A program made the position numbers and the translations under genes. DNA of 64,000 nucleotides from the NCBI GenBank assembly GCA_024281055.1, contig JAMXLF010000070.1, positions 1-64,000 on the forward strand. Reading direction: 5' to 3'. This stretch comes from Geobacteraceae bacterium. Lineage in GTDB: Bacteria > Desulfobacterota > Desulfuromonadia > Geobacterales > Geobacteraceae. Within the stretch, counting starts at the first letter, position 1. The number at the start of each line of letters is the position of its first letter. This document shows, one piece after another, positions 53,323 through 62,904 of this stretch. Under the pieces are notes generated by a model. The model worked only from the letters and a program-made list of their open reading frames with translations, had not been told where the DNA came from and did not search any database.

Positions 53323-54267
53323 ATGCTGAAATATGAACTGATTGATCCAGAAGAGATGATGCGTTCAGAAGATTTTGCGATTATTGAATCTTTTCTGGAA
53401 GCCAGTAACCAGACTCAGATAGGCTGGCACTATGTAATGGATTTGGTATGGATTTATTCTAAAGCGAAAAGCTGGCCGCGGAATATGAAAGTGCTGGACG
53501 CGGGTGGTGGACGTGGTCCTGGCCAATTGTTGCTTGCGGAAATGGGGTTTGAAGTTACCAATATTGATCTGTGGCATGTATCTCCATCTCCTGCCTGGAA
53601 GGACAGGTACAAAATTAAAATCAAAACATTGGATAGCTATGTGTCAACGACTTATAGAGATCATCTTATAAATGAAAGCTCAGAAAGTTCGGGGGGGGTG
53701 AAGGCATCATTAAAAACGTTGATGTCTGTTGCCTGTCCAGAAATTTTAGAAAAATGGCAAAGCTTGAAAGCAAGAACATACCATAAGCCATTAGACCATT
53801 GGCGCTCTTACTGGCACCAGGATAGATATCCCGTGGGCCGCATAGAATGGATCACTGGCAATTTGTGCCATCTTCCTGAAATCCCAAAAGGAAATTTTGA
53901 TGCCGTTATTTCACTTTCTTCACTGGAGCACATTCCGATAGAGACACTTGAGCAAGGGCTGAAAGAAATTTGCAGGGTCTTAAAAGACAACGCCCACTGG
54001 GCAGTAACGACCTCGGGTACTGAAAAGTCTGAAACATGGTTTCACGAACCGTCAAAGGGTTTATGCTTTTCTGCTTCTGATTTGAATAAGTATTTTAATG
54101 CGATAGAAATGAGGGCTACGGAACCTGAGTTAATCCTCGAGAAGTACCGCCATAGTGAATATCTCGAAAAAAATATTGCCGAAAGTTACAAGAAATCTGG
54201 GAACAACGGTATGCCGTGGGGCGTATGGAACCCCCAATATTTTCCTGTCGGCATTTGTCAGGGTTAA
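53323..54267 (+). CDS. SAM-dependent methyltransferase
   Basis: 314 residues. Motif I is VLDAGGGRGPGQLLLAEMG and later AVISLSSLEHIPIETL and GLKEICRVLKDNAHWAVTT give the class I methyltransferase layout. About 80 residues (HLINESSESSGGVKASLKTL and onward) are inserted between the first beta strand and the acidic motif. Substrate is not identifiable. From here on the DNA appears noticeably more AT-rich than the minus-strand cluster. A sugar methylation role is inferred from context. Confidence 0.8.
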   Translation: MLKYELIDPEEMMRSEDFAIIESFLEASNQTQIGWHYVMDLVWIYSKAKSWPRNMKVLDAGGGRGPGQLLLAEMGFEVTNIDLWHVSPSPAWKDRYKIKIKTLDSYVSTTYRDHLINESSESSGGVKASLKTLMSVACPEILEKWQSLKARTYHKPLDHWRSYWHQDRYPVGRIEWITGNLCHLPEIPKGNFDAVISLSSLEHIPIETLEQGLKEICRVLKDNAHWAVTTSGTEKSETWFHEPSKGLCFSASDLNKYFNAIEMRATEPELILEKYRHSEYLEKNIAESYKKSGNNGMPWGVWNPQYFPVGICQG

Positions 54268-54310
54268 AACTCAATGTGTAATTCTATCTTGTGAATGGGT
54301 GTGCGATAAT

Positions 54311-55129
54311 ATGAACACTTTCATGGGTCGTTTGATCTTGCGCGGGAAGAGGGAGCGTGAAGCCTTCATCAGGAGGATGCGGGAGGTCAAGTGGTCGTTG
54401 AGTTCAGAAGGCAAGGAGAACCGACGTAAGCTGGTCAGCTTGAAAGGAAAGTTCTCAGGCCGCCGTTGCTTTATTATGGGTAACGGCCCTAGTCTTCTGA
54501 AATGCGATCTTACCCTGCTCAGGAATGAAATCACAATTTGCAGCAATGCCAATTATCTCATCTGGGACAAAATCGGATTTGTCCCGACGTTTCTCACCGT
54601 AGAAGATTGTCTCGTAGCGGAGGATAGATCTTCTGAATTGAACAGTATTCATCAGACTATGAAGGTATTTCCCTTTGATCTAAGAAAGTTTTTATCCTAT
54701 TCCAATGATACTGTTTATGTTAACTTTATTCGTGACTACAAAGGGTTTCCGAAGTTCTCTGCCAAATTCGAGGACATAGTGTATTGGGGCGGAACTGTAA
54801 GCATGTTGAATCTTCAACTGGCATACTATCTTGGATGCACTAAAATCTATTTAATTGGTTTTGACCATCACTACGCCGTTCCGGATAAGATAGTAAATCA
54901 TGTTATTACTTCGGAGACTGATGACGTTAATCACATCCACCCGAACTACTTCGGCAAAGGTTATCGCTGGCATGATCCCGATGTTGAAAGAATGGAACGT
55001 GGATATGCCAAAGCTCGGAGTTTCATGGACTCTCGCGGAATAGAGGTCAGGAATGCGACGGTGGGGGGGGAACTTGAAGTCTTTGGGCGTACAGATTATC
55101 TTTCCTTATTTGATTCTATAAAGGAGTAA
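54311..55129 (+). CDS. DUF115/MAF-like protein (6-hydroxymethylpterin diphosphokinase MptE-like fold)
   Basis: ATG 54311 (MNTFMGRL) is the first start after the methyltransferase stop; the frame continues upstream inside that gene. No strong ribosome-binding site is seen. 272 residues. The DUF115 domain has FIMGNGPSLLKCDLTLL near the start, ICSNANYLIWDKIGFVPTFL and YYLGCTKIYLIGFDHHYA. In bacteria this domain occurs in motility-accessory (Maf) glycosyltransferases and in surface-glycan loci. Here it lacks the extra Maf domains, so a glycan-related transferase is likely but the reaction is unknown. Confidence 0.75.
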   Translation: MNTFMGRLILRGKREREAFIRRMREVKWSLSSEGKENRRKLVSLKGKFSGRRCFIMGNGPSLLKCDLTLLRNEITICSNANYLIWDKIGFVPTFLTVEDCLVAEDRSSELNSIHQTMKVFPFDLRKFLSYSNDTVYVNFIRDYKGFPKFSAKFEDIVYWGGTVSMLNLQLAYYLGCTKIYLIGFDHHYAVPDKIVNHVITSETDDVNHIHPNYFGKGYRWHDPDVERMERGYAKARSFMDSRGIEVRNATVGGELEVFGRTDYLSLFDSIKE

Positions 55130-55130
55130 A

Positions 55131-56102
55131 TTGGACGTGCATGACAAACTGAAATTAGGAATCATCGGCTGCGGGGCAGTGGTCCAGAAAAATTATCTTC
55201 AGGCATTGTCTTTCTATCACGATGTGATTCTTGCCTATGTTAATGATCTTAATCTATCTGCGGCCCAACGAGTAGCTGAAAAGACTTCATCAAAAGTTGC
55301 ATCTTTGTCGACTATCAAGGACGAATGTGACATAGTGGTAATTGCTACACCTCCTGCCTCTCATGCTCCTCTAATAGAGGATTTGATAACAAACGTCCAC
55401 ACCGTCATATGCGAGAAGCCTTTTGTCGGCACGAAGGCTGATGCCGAACGACTTTCACAGCTGGCATTGGAACATGGCAACCGGTTGTTCGTGGCACATT
55501 TCAGACGTTGTTTCCCTTCCGTCCGTCTAGCCCGGTCATTGGTGGAAAGCGGTATCCTTGGTCAGGTAGTCCATGTGAGCGCCTTTGAAGGAGGGAGGTT
55601 TTCATGGGAGGCCGAATCAGGGTATGTTTATAAGGATCCTTATGGTGGCGTCCTTTTTGATACGGGATCCCACACCATAGATATGTTGCTTTACTCGGCA
55701 TGTCTTGATACTGGGATGTTGGAAGTTTCAGCCACTGTCGAGAGGGATCAGCCGGAACCTTCACATGATGTGGAGGCGAAGCTTAAGCTATATCGAGAAG
55801 GTAGAGAGATAAGTGGAGATATAAAACTCAGCCGATCGACAGCAACCGCAAACAAGATTCGCGTAGATTGCGAGAACGGCTTCGTCGAATTACCCGTCGG
55901 GATGGTCAATTATGTCAGAATCGGCAAGCAGGATGGCAAATCTGTCATCGTTCGTGCTCGGGAATCCTTCGATAACGTCATGGACTGCTTTGCCATACAA
56001 TTCCGGAAAATGTTCTATCCCGACGAAGAACGAACCTTCGCAGCAGAAAAATTTGTCAACCTCACTGCTTTGCTCGAAGCGGTAAGCAAGGCCCGATCTT
56101 AG
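55131..56102 (+). CDS. Gfo/Idh/MocA-family oxidoreductase
   Basis: 323 residues. AAAGGAG sits four bases before TTG 55131; GTG 55137 is an alternative with better spacing. Rossmann start LGIIGCGAVVQKNYLQAL, then IVVIATPPASHAPLIEDLI and TVICEKPFVGTKADAERL (EKP). GVLFDTGSHTIDMLLY supplies the D-x3-H catalytic element. It oxidises or reduces a hydroxyl of a sugar or nucleotide sugar, probably to prepare an epimerised or amino-substituted residue with the SDR encoded downstream. Confidence 0.85.
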   Translation: MDVHDKLKLGIIGCGAVVQKNYLQALSFYHDVILAYVNDLNLSAAQRVAEKTSSKVASLSTIKDECDIVVIATPPASHAPLIEDLITNVHTVICEKPFVGTKADAERLSQLALEHGNRLFVAHFRRCFPSVRLARSLVESGILGQVVHVSAFEGGRFSWEAESGYVYKDPYGGVLFDTGSHTIDMLLYSACLDTGMLEVSATVERDQPEPSHDVEAKLKLYREGREISGDIKLSRSTATANKIRVDCENGFVELPVGMVNYVRIGKQDGKSVIVRARESFDNVMDCFAIQFRKMFYPDEERTFAAEKFVNLTALLEAVSKARS

Positions 56103-56111
56103 GAGGGCGGA

Positions 56112-57185
56112 ATGAAACGAATCGCCATTATCGGCGCAGCCGGCTATGTCGGCCTGGAACTTGCCCGCCAGTTGAGAGGCTGCAACTATGAGGTGAACGC
56201 TATCGTCCGGGAGAACGGCATGTTTCTCCTCCGCGATTCAGGCTTTAATCTGGTGGCTCCTTCGAATATGAGCTCATTGGGGAAAGTTGATGTAGTACTG
56301 AATCTTGCGTATCCTACGTCCGGCTTAGTGCAATTTTACCCTTTGAAAAACAAGGAGATTTTAGAAACCATAAAGTCATTGATGACGTCTCATAGCCGCC
56401 TGATTCATGTGAGTACCCAAGCGGTCTTCGGTTTTGGGATGGAAAGGCCGGTCATTGTAGGGAGGGTTCCTGATGTTCGCGACTATCCATACATCGAAGC
56501 AAAGATTGAGCTTGAAAACCTGATATTGCATAATTTCAAAAACCAGGCTGTTCAAATCGTCAGATTGGGCAATGTGTGGGGACCGGGTTCCGGCTGGACG
56601 GTTCCCTTTGTAAACAAAATCCTGTTCAAGGAAGCGGTTGGCGTTCAAGGCATCGATGGCTACTGTAATGCGACTGACGTCGCGAATGTTTCATCATTTC
56701 TTGCATATCTGGTTGGGCATGATAATGCTTCCGGAACTGAATTTTATCACCTGGCTGAATTCAGCGAGTACCGTTGGAGTGCATGGATTCGACGAATAGA
56801 ATCACTATTGGGGGAGGCAGCTGTATATGAGCCTAATTTGCCTCTTTACCCTGCAAGCCTTTCGCAGGAGATTCAGAAGGCTGTTTCGCCGATCATGCCG
56901 GGGCCCTTATACAGAACTCTCGTATGCGGGAGGTTTTGTGCGTCCTGGCTCAGGTCTCTTTTGAGAGTCCTGGGTGAACAGAGGTATGCAAGAATCAAGA
57001 AGATATCACCTAAGGCATTGCCTGCAGGATATGCTCTTGATCCGTCTGAAGCGCTGTTCTTGACCATTCTTAGCTCTCAGACGAGATTTGAGACTTCGGT
57101 CCCGAAAGAATGGGTGCCACCTCTGAACTTCGAAGAATCTTGGGCTCGCGTGGAGAACTGGGTTAAGTCAGCCGGGTATTTGTAA
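56112..57185 (+). CDS. NAD-dependent epimerase/dehydratase family protein
   Basis: 357 residues; ATG 56112 after TTAGGAGG, 9 bases after the oxidoreductase. IAIIGAAGYVGLELARQL, DVVLNLAYPTSG, IHVSTQAVFG and the YIEAKIELENLI (YxxxK) set define an extended SDR. The C-terminal third (WSAWIRRIESLLGEAAVYEPN and on) is longer than usual and includes a basic stretch (LRSLLRVLGEQRYARIKK) that could be membrane-associated. Probably acts on a lipid- or nucleotide-linked sugar. Confidence 0.8.
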   Translation: MKRIAIIGAAGYVGLELARQLRGCNYEVNAIVRENGMFLLRDSGFNLVAPSNMSSLGKVDVVLNLAYPTSGLVQFYPLKNKEILETIKSLMTSHSRLIHVSTQAVFGFGMERPVIVGRVPDVRDYPYIEAKIELENLILHNFKNQAVQIVRLGNVWGPGSGWTVPFVNKILFKEAVGVQGIDGYCNATDVANVSSFLAYLVGHDNASGTEFYHLAEFSEYRWSAWIRRIESLLGEAAVYEPNLPLYPASLSQEIQKAVSPIMPGPLYRTLVCGRFCASWLRSLLRVLGEQRYARIKKISPKALPAGYALDPSEALFLTILSSQTRFETSVPKEWVPPLNFEESWARVENWVKSAGYL

Positions 57186-57202
57186 GTCGACAGGAAAACT
57201 CA

Positions 57203-58105
57203 ATGCGTATTTCCGTGGTAATTTGTACATACAATCCGAGCGAGAAAAATATTGCCAGAGCTCTGGATGCGGTTCTTTGTCAAGACCTGAACCGTGAGGA
57301 ATGGGAATTACTGGTTGTCGACAACAATAGTACTACCCCCGTGAAGGATATGGCCGTGGTGAAAAACCGGAAGGTCCGGGTAGTGTTTGAAGCCAAACAG
57401 GGGCTCTCTGCTGCAAGGGAGTGCGGAATCAGGCATTCGAGCGGCGATATTCTTGTTTTTGTTGACGACGATAATGTTTTGGCCTCGGACTATCTGACAA
57501 ACGTCAAGACGATTTTTGAGAATTCGTATATTGGGATTGTGAGTGGAGCGATTGCTCCGGAATATGAAGAAGAGCCACCGGCGTGGTTGTACAAATTCGA
57601 GATCATGTTAGCCATCAGAAAGCCCCACGGTGAAAAGACCTATCTGACGAATATCCCTGTATGTAACCAGTACTTTCCAATCGGAGCGGGAGCGGCAGTC
57701 AGACGCAAGTTGATCGAAGCCTACTATGAAGCCATTGCAGAGGGAAGCACCTATATTTCAGGTCGGGTTGGGAAAGAGCTTTCTTCTGCCGAAGATATCG
57801 ACCTGGACTTTTTTGCGATAAGCCGAGGATTCCTTGTCGGCATGGCAGGCGCTCTGAAAATGAAGCACATTATTCCAGCCAGCCGCATGACATCTGAGTA
57901 TTTGTGCCGGCTGGCAGTTGGTACAACAAAAAGTGCTGCTGAAGTAAATCGGAAGTGGAAATCTGAATTTGGCCATGACGTTTATGATGCTTTGAGCATG
58001 TCGAAAATAAAAATCACCTTAAACCTCCTAATATGCGTATGTCTGTATTGGATGCCTAAGTTCAGAATACGGTATCATTTTTATAAGACTCAGTTAGCAA
58101 ACTGA
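57203..58105 (+). CDS. Glycosyltransferase family 2
   Basis: 300 residues. ISVVICTYNPSEKNIARAL, WELLVVDNNSTTPV and ILVFVDDDNVLASDYL (DDD metal motif) form the GT-A core. SAEDIDLDFFAISRGF carries the acidic acceptor-side motif (ED-D). Adds one sugar in assembly of the plus-strand cluster repeat unit. A basic, hydrophobic C-terminus (ITLNLLICVCLYWMPKF) suggests peripheral membrane contact. Confidence 0.85.
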   Translation: MRISVVICTYNPSEKNIARALDAVLCQDLNREEWELLVVDNNSTTPVKDMAVVKNRKVRVVFEAKQGLSAARECGIRHSSGDILVFVDDDNVLASDYLTNVKTIFENSYIGIVSGAIAPEYEEEPPAWLYKFEIMLAIRKPHGEKTYLTNIPVCNQYFPIGAGAAVRRKLIEAYYEAIAEGSTYISGRVGKELSSAEDIDLDFFAISRGFLVGMAGALKMKHIIPASRMTSEYLCRLAVGTTKSAAEVNRKWKSEFGHDVYDALSMSKIKITLNLLICVCLYWMPKFRIRYHFYKTQLAN

Positions 58106-58177
58106 CAGCACAAAGTACATAGTAATCATACTAAGGCGCACCGTCAATTGACGTGCTGAACATCGGTAGAAAACAAC

Positions 58178-59548
58178 ATGAGTCTTCTTCGCCTGTTTTT
58201 TGGTTTTATCGTGTTTTTTGGATGGAGAACTGTTCGTTCTTCCATCGGAGACAAGCGAGCTGTTATTACGTTTATATTCCTCGCTTCCCTTTTCCTGAAT
58301 GCCTTTCTGCCTGATCAGAAATTGATAGATACATTTGTATCCTTGCTGAAGATAAGTGCGTTTGCATTGATTTTTGCCGAGATTATAGTATGGAAAAGCA
58401 TCGGGGGTGGAAATGCAGATGATTCACCTCAGGAACAGAGGCGACGGGGAATCAGGGTTATTTTATTCTCCGGTGGTTTGATGGCTTTGGTAGGGGTGCA
58501 TAATCTCTTGAATATTTCATTTCTGCTCGATTCATCCAACCAGGGAACTGTGACAGCGTTGAATCCATGGGGACTTTTTTTTACTGCATTCGTACTATTT
58601 GGCGCTTTCTTTTTTTCCATCAAACAACATGATAATGGTGACATCGTAGACTCTTCCTTATTCCGCAAATGTATATTCGTGTCTGCTATAGTGGCTTGCG
58701 GGATATTGGTCTTGGTTTACCGGCAGTATCTTCCTGGAAATGCTGCCAAGCTTGCGGATGGCACCGGTGGCGTGGGATTAGGAAGTATCTCAACAAATGA
58801 AACTGCTTTGTTGGGGTGTTGCTTGCTAATGTGGATATTGAAAATCCAACATTCACGAGGCGTTTCCTTTCCGACTCTGGCAGGTTCCGGGTGTGCAATT
58901 TGCATTGTCTTCTTAACGCAAAGCCGGCTTGGACTTGCATCCTTATTTATAATCTTGATGCTATATTTCATTGGCACAATCAAGTTCAGGGCTAAGCAAA
59001 TTCTTCTTGCCGTCATCATAATTGCAGCGCTCTCAGGGCCTGCTCTTTATGTAATAAATCAGCGCATGACAGCTGATACCGGCTTTATTTCCAAGGTGGA
59101 AGGGGCTGATATGGTCGGGTCAGGCAGGGCGTTCATTTGGCTAAGCTATTTGGATGCTTTCGGTGATGTTGCTCAAGAAAGACCGCTGGCGTGGATTCTA
59201 GGCGTAGGTCCTGCCGGTGTTGTTAACCTTTATGACAATACCGTTTTGCGGACTTTTTCGGTAGATGTAGCACAAGGTACCTTTTTCCCGTTACATAGCG
59301 ATTTAGTATTTACTTTCCTCGCTATTGGATCTTTGGGATTGTTTATATGGATTGGGTTGGTACATACCATTTATTGCCAGATAAGGAAAAATAGATTCAA
59401 TTTTTGTGCTATGTCAGCGCTCCTGATTTTTATTTTATATTCCGTTTTCGACATGTTGATTTATTTTCCCCTTGGAGTGTGGCTGCTTGCTCAAGCAATG
59501 TTAAGCTTAACAGACAAGCATGGAGATGAGTTGCCGAATTTATCTTAA
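58178..59548 (+). CDS. wzy: O-antigen polymerase/ligase family membrane protein, second cluster
   Basis: 456 residues with about eleven predicted spans. The periplasmic loop has MVGSGRAFIWLSYLDAFGDVAQERPLAWILGVGPAGVVNL (read in parts) and FPLHSDLVFTFLAIGSLGLFIW, the R and H elements of the O-antigen ligase family. It polymerises lipid-linked repeat units delivered by the second flippase. It shares only fold-level similarity with the enzyme at 20324, which implies the two clusters make different polymers. Confidence 0.8.
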   Translation: MSLLRLFFGFIVFFGWRTVRSSIGDKRAVITFIFLASLFLNAFLPDQKLIDTFVSLLKISAFALIFAEIIVWKSIGGGNADDSPQEQRRRGIRVILFSGGLMALVGVHNLLNISFLLDSSNQGTVTALNPWGLFFTAFVLFGAFFFSIKQHDNGDIVDSSLFRKCIFVSAIVACGILVLVYRQYLPGNAAKLADGTGGVGLGSISTNETALLGCCLLMWILKIQHSRGVSFPTLAGSGCAICIVFLTQSRLGLASLFIILMLYFIGTIKFRAKQILLAVIIIAALSGPALYVINQRMTADTGFISKVEGADMVGSGRAFIWLSYLDAFGDVAQERPLAWILGVGPAGVVNLYDNTVLRTFSVDVAQGTFFPLHSDLVFTFLAIGSLGLFIWIGLVHTIYCQIRKNRFNFCAMSALLIFILYSVFDMLIYFPLGVWLLAQAMLSLTDKHGDELPNLS

Positions 59549-59562
59549 AGAAAGGATGAATT

Positions 59563-61602
59563 ATGCAAAAACTACTACTGGTGTTCGCTGCAAGTCTCAT
59601 CTACGTTTCTAATGCCTACGCTGCTGAATCTGTTAATACCATAACTTCTCCTCGGGCTATTGACGGTAGTTTGCGCATACCGCAGTCCCAGACATTGGAG
59701 ATTGATAATGCCGGGAGCGTAGTAATCGGGGCAGGTGCTGCAACCAAGGAAACAAATCCAGCAGTCGCTCCCTCGAACGCATCAGCGCTATCGTCCAAGT
59801 ATTACTCGTTGCCGGGCGAACGCCGGGTCTATTATCGTCCGCTCTACGACAAATCGGGTAACCTAGCCGTGAATTCAGATTTTTCCTCGGGAACATTTGG
59901 ATGGATGCTTCCGAATTTATCGGATAAAGGGGGAAAGCCACTGTATTCTGTCGTACGTCATGGCGGAAAGTCATGGCTGAGGATTAATCAGGAACTCCAG
60001 ACAGACACCGGGAAACAGGGCCTGGTTGCGCAAACGATAGACATTCCGGAATCTCTTCGCAATGGCGTCATTGAAGTTTCTTTTCTGGTTTCTGGTTTTT
60101 TTACCGGATTCAGAATCCCGGGAGATGGCACGGATTTCGTTTTTAATACAAGAATCGATCCTCGATACCCGGAGCGTATTTACTATTACTATCATCCCAA
60201 CGGAGCCTCCACATTTACCCTCATGTTCCTGAAAGGATGGCCGGGAATGAGTGTCCCGGGCGAATCCTTTGAAGTTACAGAGATCGCTGTCCGGGAAGCG
60301 GCATGGCGTTACGAAAGCATCGGAAAAGGGCTACCGGCCTCTGGTGGAACTCTTCATTTTGCGCGTTGGATATCGGCGTGGGATGAGAACGCCCAGAAAA
60401 AACAACTTGCCAACATCAGGAAAATGGGGGGAATGGTACGTGTCTGGCTTAGTAGTGAGCTGTTAGGTACATATGTAAATAAGGCAAATCCTGTCAAACG
60501 GAAATCGCCACACCTGACCCCCCAATACACGAGTGCGACCACTGCCAAGGTATTTACCGGCCTTGACCCTGCTAAGCTTCAACGCCTCGATTGGTTCTTC
60601 GAAGCAGCCCGCCAACAGGGCTTGAAGGTTGTTATCACTCTCTTTGGAGGCTATACAGACAGTGCCGGGAATCCGCACGCTAAAATGAGCCTTCCGCTAT
60701 CGCTGGAATTTCTGGATACTGACCCAGACGTCAGGGCTGGATTCAATACTCTGGCTTCAGCAATCGTTACCCGGTATGCCAAATATGAGAATATTGTTGG
60801 CTGGGAACTCGTAAACGAAGGGTGGGGGACATGGAGAGGCAATTACTCCGGCTACGCTCCTGCGGCTGATTTTAACAACGACCGGCCCTTGTCCTTTGCA
60901 GGTTACCGGGCTTGGGAGAGATCAGCGTACGCAGCGGTGAAAGCTGCTGACCCCAAGCGACCAGTCATTCTGAACTCGGGCGACAGCGATACGCTTTACC
61001 TTTTGGGTACAGACAGCGTTTGCGACTGGAGCGCAGTTTCTGAATACCTGGGTGCAATCAGGATTGCCAATTTCTCAGGGACTCCAACAAGATTTTACGT
61101 TTTTTCCAAAAAGACGAACTCGTTGGCAAACGGAACACCTTTAAAAGTGCATACTACGGGATCATTCCCATCCGGAATAGATGGAACGACGGTGTATTAC
61201 GTCGTCAACGTCTCACAGGATAGCTTCGAGCTTGCCAAAACTCCGGGAGGAGCCGGCTTAGACACAAACGGAGGATCGGGCAGGCTTTACTTTTACAGCA
61301 CAGATGGTACCAGCTTGGCTGCATTTGATAACGTCTTCCAGCGCTGGGCCGATTTCCCGAAAATGGAGATGTTTGCCGAAATGGGGGCTCCGGTCGAAGT
61401 CGGTCGGCTGCTGTATCGCGACGATACCTACGAAGCTGTTTATTTGCGGGAGGGGTTTAATCGTTTGGGACGTTTCGGATTTACCTCGGGCATAGTTTAC
61501 GATGAGTTTCCAGCGTTTAAAATATTGTGGGACGCCAACTACAATTTGAACCAGTCAGGAAAGGTTACAGCTACCTTCGGGGCTACGGGTAAGACAAATT
61601 GA
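59563..61602 (+). CDS. Secreted GH5-like glycoside hydrolase with inserted phage-tail-like module
   Basis: 679 residues; ATG 59563 after AAAGGATG. Signal peptide LLLVFAASLIYVSNAYA. Residues about 85-250 form a carbohydrate-binding-like beta-sandwich (NSDFSSGTFGWMLPN). A TIM-barrel follows: GGMVRVWLSSELLG, FFEAARQQGLKVVITLFGG, VGWELVNEGW with the acid/base Glu419, and MEMFAEMGAP with probable nucleophile Glu606. Between the last barrel strands, about 505-578, a small module (NGTPLKVHTTGSFPSG, TVYYVVNVSQDSFELAKTPGG) resembles a domain common in phage tail proteins. The enzyme probably trims or degrades the polymer made by the cluster, as many EPS loci encode a matching hydrolase. Confidence 0.8.
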   Translation: MQKLLLVFAASLIYVSNAYAAESVNTITSPRAIDGSLRIPQSQTLEIDNAGSVVIGAGAATKETNPAVAPSNASALSSKYYSLPGERRVYYRPLYDKSGNLAVNSDFSSGTFGWMLPNLSDKGGKPLYSVVRHGGKSWLRINQELQTDTGKQGLVAQTIDIPESLRNGVIEVSFLVSGFFTGFRIPGDGTDFVFNTRIDPRYPERIYYYYHPNGASTFTLMFLKGWPGMSVPGESFEVTEIAVREAAWRYESIGKGLPASGGTLHFARWISAWDENAQKKQLANIRKMGGMVRVWLSSELLGTYVNKANPVKRKSPHLTPQYTSATTAKVFTGLDPAKLQRLDWFFEAARQQGLKVVITLFGGYTDSAGNPHAKMSLPLSLEFLDTDPDVRAGFNTLASAIVTRYAKYENIVGWELVNEGWGTWRGNYSGYAPAADFNNDRPLSFAGYRAWERSAYAAVKAADPKRPVILNSGDSDTLYLLGTDSVCDWSAVSEYLGAIRIANFSGTPTRFYVFSKKTNSLANGTPLKVHTTGSFPSGIDGTTVYYVVNVSQDSFELAKTPGGAGLDTNGGSGRLYFYSTDGTSLAAFDNVFQRWADFPKMEMFAEMGAPVEVGRLLYRDDTYEAVYLREGFNRLGRFGFTSGIVYDEFPAFKILWDANYNLNQSGKVTATFGATGKTN

Positions 61603-61671
61603 CAGCCGATTAAGAAAAAAAACGTTTCCTTGTATATAACACTCGCTTGCAACTAAAGGAAATACCAAGTA

Positions 61672-62904
61672 ATGAAGATTGTTGTTTTGTCGCCAGTTGT
61701 ATATGGAAATACTTGTGGGCATGGTGGCGGCATACTTTCTTTTGGTCAGCTCAAGCGGCTTGTACGCAAGCATGAAGTTCATTTTATTTCTTTCTACAAG
61801 GGAAATGACACTGGATTGCATGATCCAGTGTGCTTGAGAGACCTGCAAAGCATTTGCGCATCAGTGACGTTGGTCCCATTACAGGTGGGGGTTTTGCGAC
61901 GAGTTTGCTCGAAACTGGCACCGTTTTTTCGTTTCATGCCGAACGACGCAGCCTTCATATCTTCAAGAAACATGAAATCTCGGGTTCTGGAGGTTGTACA
62001 CGAAATAACACCCGATGTAGTTCTGATTCAGTTCCCCCCAATGGCGCAATATGTGACTTTTAATAGACAGACTCCAGTAGTTTTGGATGTTCACGACGTT
62101 TTTTCGGTGTCCTTTTTTCGAAAGTTCCGGGTCGAAACATCATTGATGAGCCGCATCTATCGCCTGATTGATTGGTTGACATGGGTGCGTTATGAGTCAT
62201 TTTTTTATTCTCAATTCGATGCAATTTACACTCTTACTGAGCAAGACAGGTCTGGACTCCGCATATTCTCGCCTGAACTTGATGTCGATGTCATACCGGC
62301 AGCTGTAGATGTGCCAGAAAAAATGCCCCCGCTTCGCCCATTGGCAAAGAAACAGGTCCTGTTCGTCGGTTCGTTTTATCATTCTCCAAATATCGACGCA
62401 GTAAAGTATTTTCTGTCAGAAATATTTCCCCTCGTATTGCAGCAGGTGCCGGATACAGAATTTATCGTGGCTGGCAAAGGAGCAGAAACATATTTCAAGC
62501 AACACGAGTACAGGCAGGTCCGGTTTCTCGGTTTTGTTGAAAACATCGATGAGCTCTATGGCTCGTCTGCTGCTGTTGTTATCCCGATCCGTTTCGGTGG
62601 CGGGGTGAAAATCAAAGCTATCGAGGCCATGGCGAACTGCTGCCCTATCGTTTCGACCAGTATAGGAATGGAAGAGACTGGAGCTATACATCGGCGGCAT
62701 GTCTCAATTGCCGATACTCCAGAGAACTTTGCTGCGGAAATTGTCGCGCTGCTGCTTGACGATAATTTGAGATGCTTTCTGGTAAAGAATGCTTGGGAGC
62801 TCGCTAGAGAACGTTTTTCCTGGGAATCACGGACCGAACTACTTGAAACGCTTCTCGAACGGGTCGTTACCGGGAAAACCAGAAATGGTACACGGAAACT
62901 GTAG
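61672..62904 (+). CDS. Glycosyltransferase family 4 (GT-B)
   Basis: 410 residues; start ATG 61672. VVLSPVVYGNTCGHGGGILSF and VVLDVHDVFSVSF in the acceptor half; KKQVLFVGSFYHSPNIDAV, VRFLGFVENIDELYGSSAAVVIPIRFGGGVKIKAIEAMA (read in parts) in the donor half. The GGGVKIKAIEAMA loop is the typical retaining-GT4 donor site. Adds a sugar to the second polymer's repeat unit. The stop shares a base with the next GTG start. Confidence 0.85.
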   Translation: MKIVVLSPVVYGNTCGHGGGILSFGQLKRLVRKHEVHFISFYKGNDTGLHDPVCLRDLQSICASVTLVPLQVGVLRRVCSKLAPFFRFMPNDAAFISSRNMKSRVLEVVHEITPDVVLIQFPPMAQYVTFNRQTPVVLDVHDVFSVSFFRKFRVETSLMSRIYRLIDWLTWVRYESFFYSQFDAIYTLTEQDRSGLRIFSPELDVDVIPAAVDVPEKMPPLRPLAKKQVLFVGSFYHSPNIDAVKYFLSEIFPLVLQQVPDTEFIVAGKGAETYFKQHEYRQVRFLGFVENIDELYGSSAAVVIPIRFGGGVKIKAIEAMANCCPIVSTSIGMEETGAIHRRHVSIADTPENFAAEIVALLLDDNLRCFLVKNAWELARERFSWESRTELLETLLERVVTGKTRNGTRKL

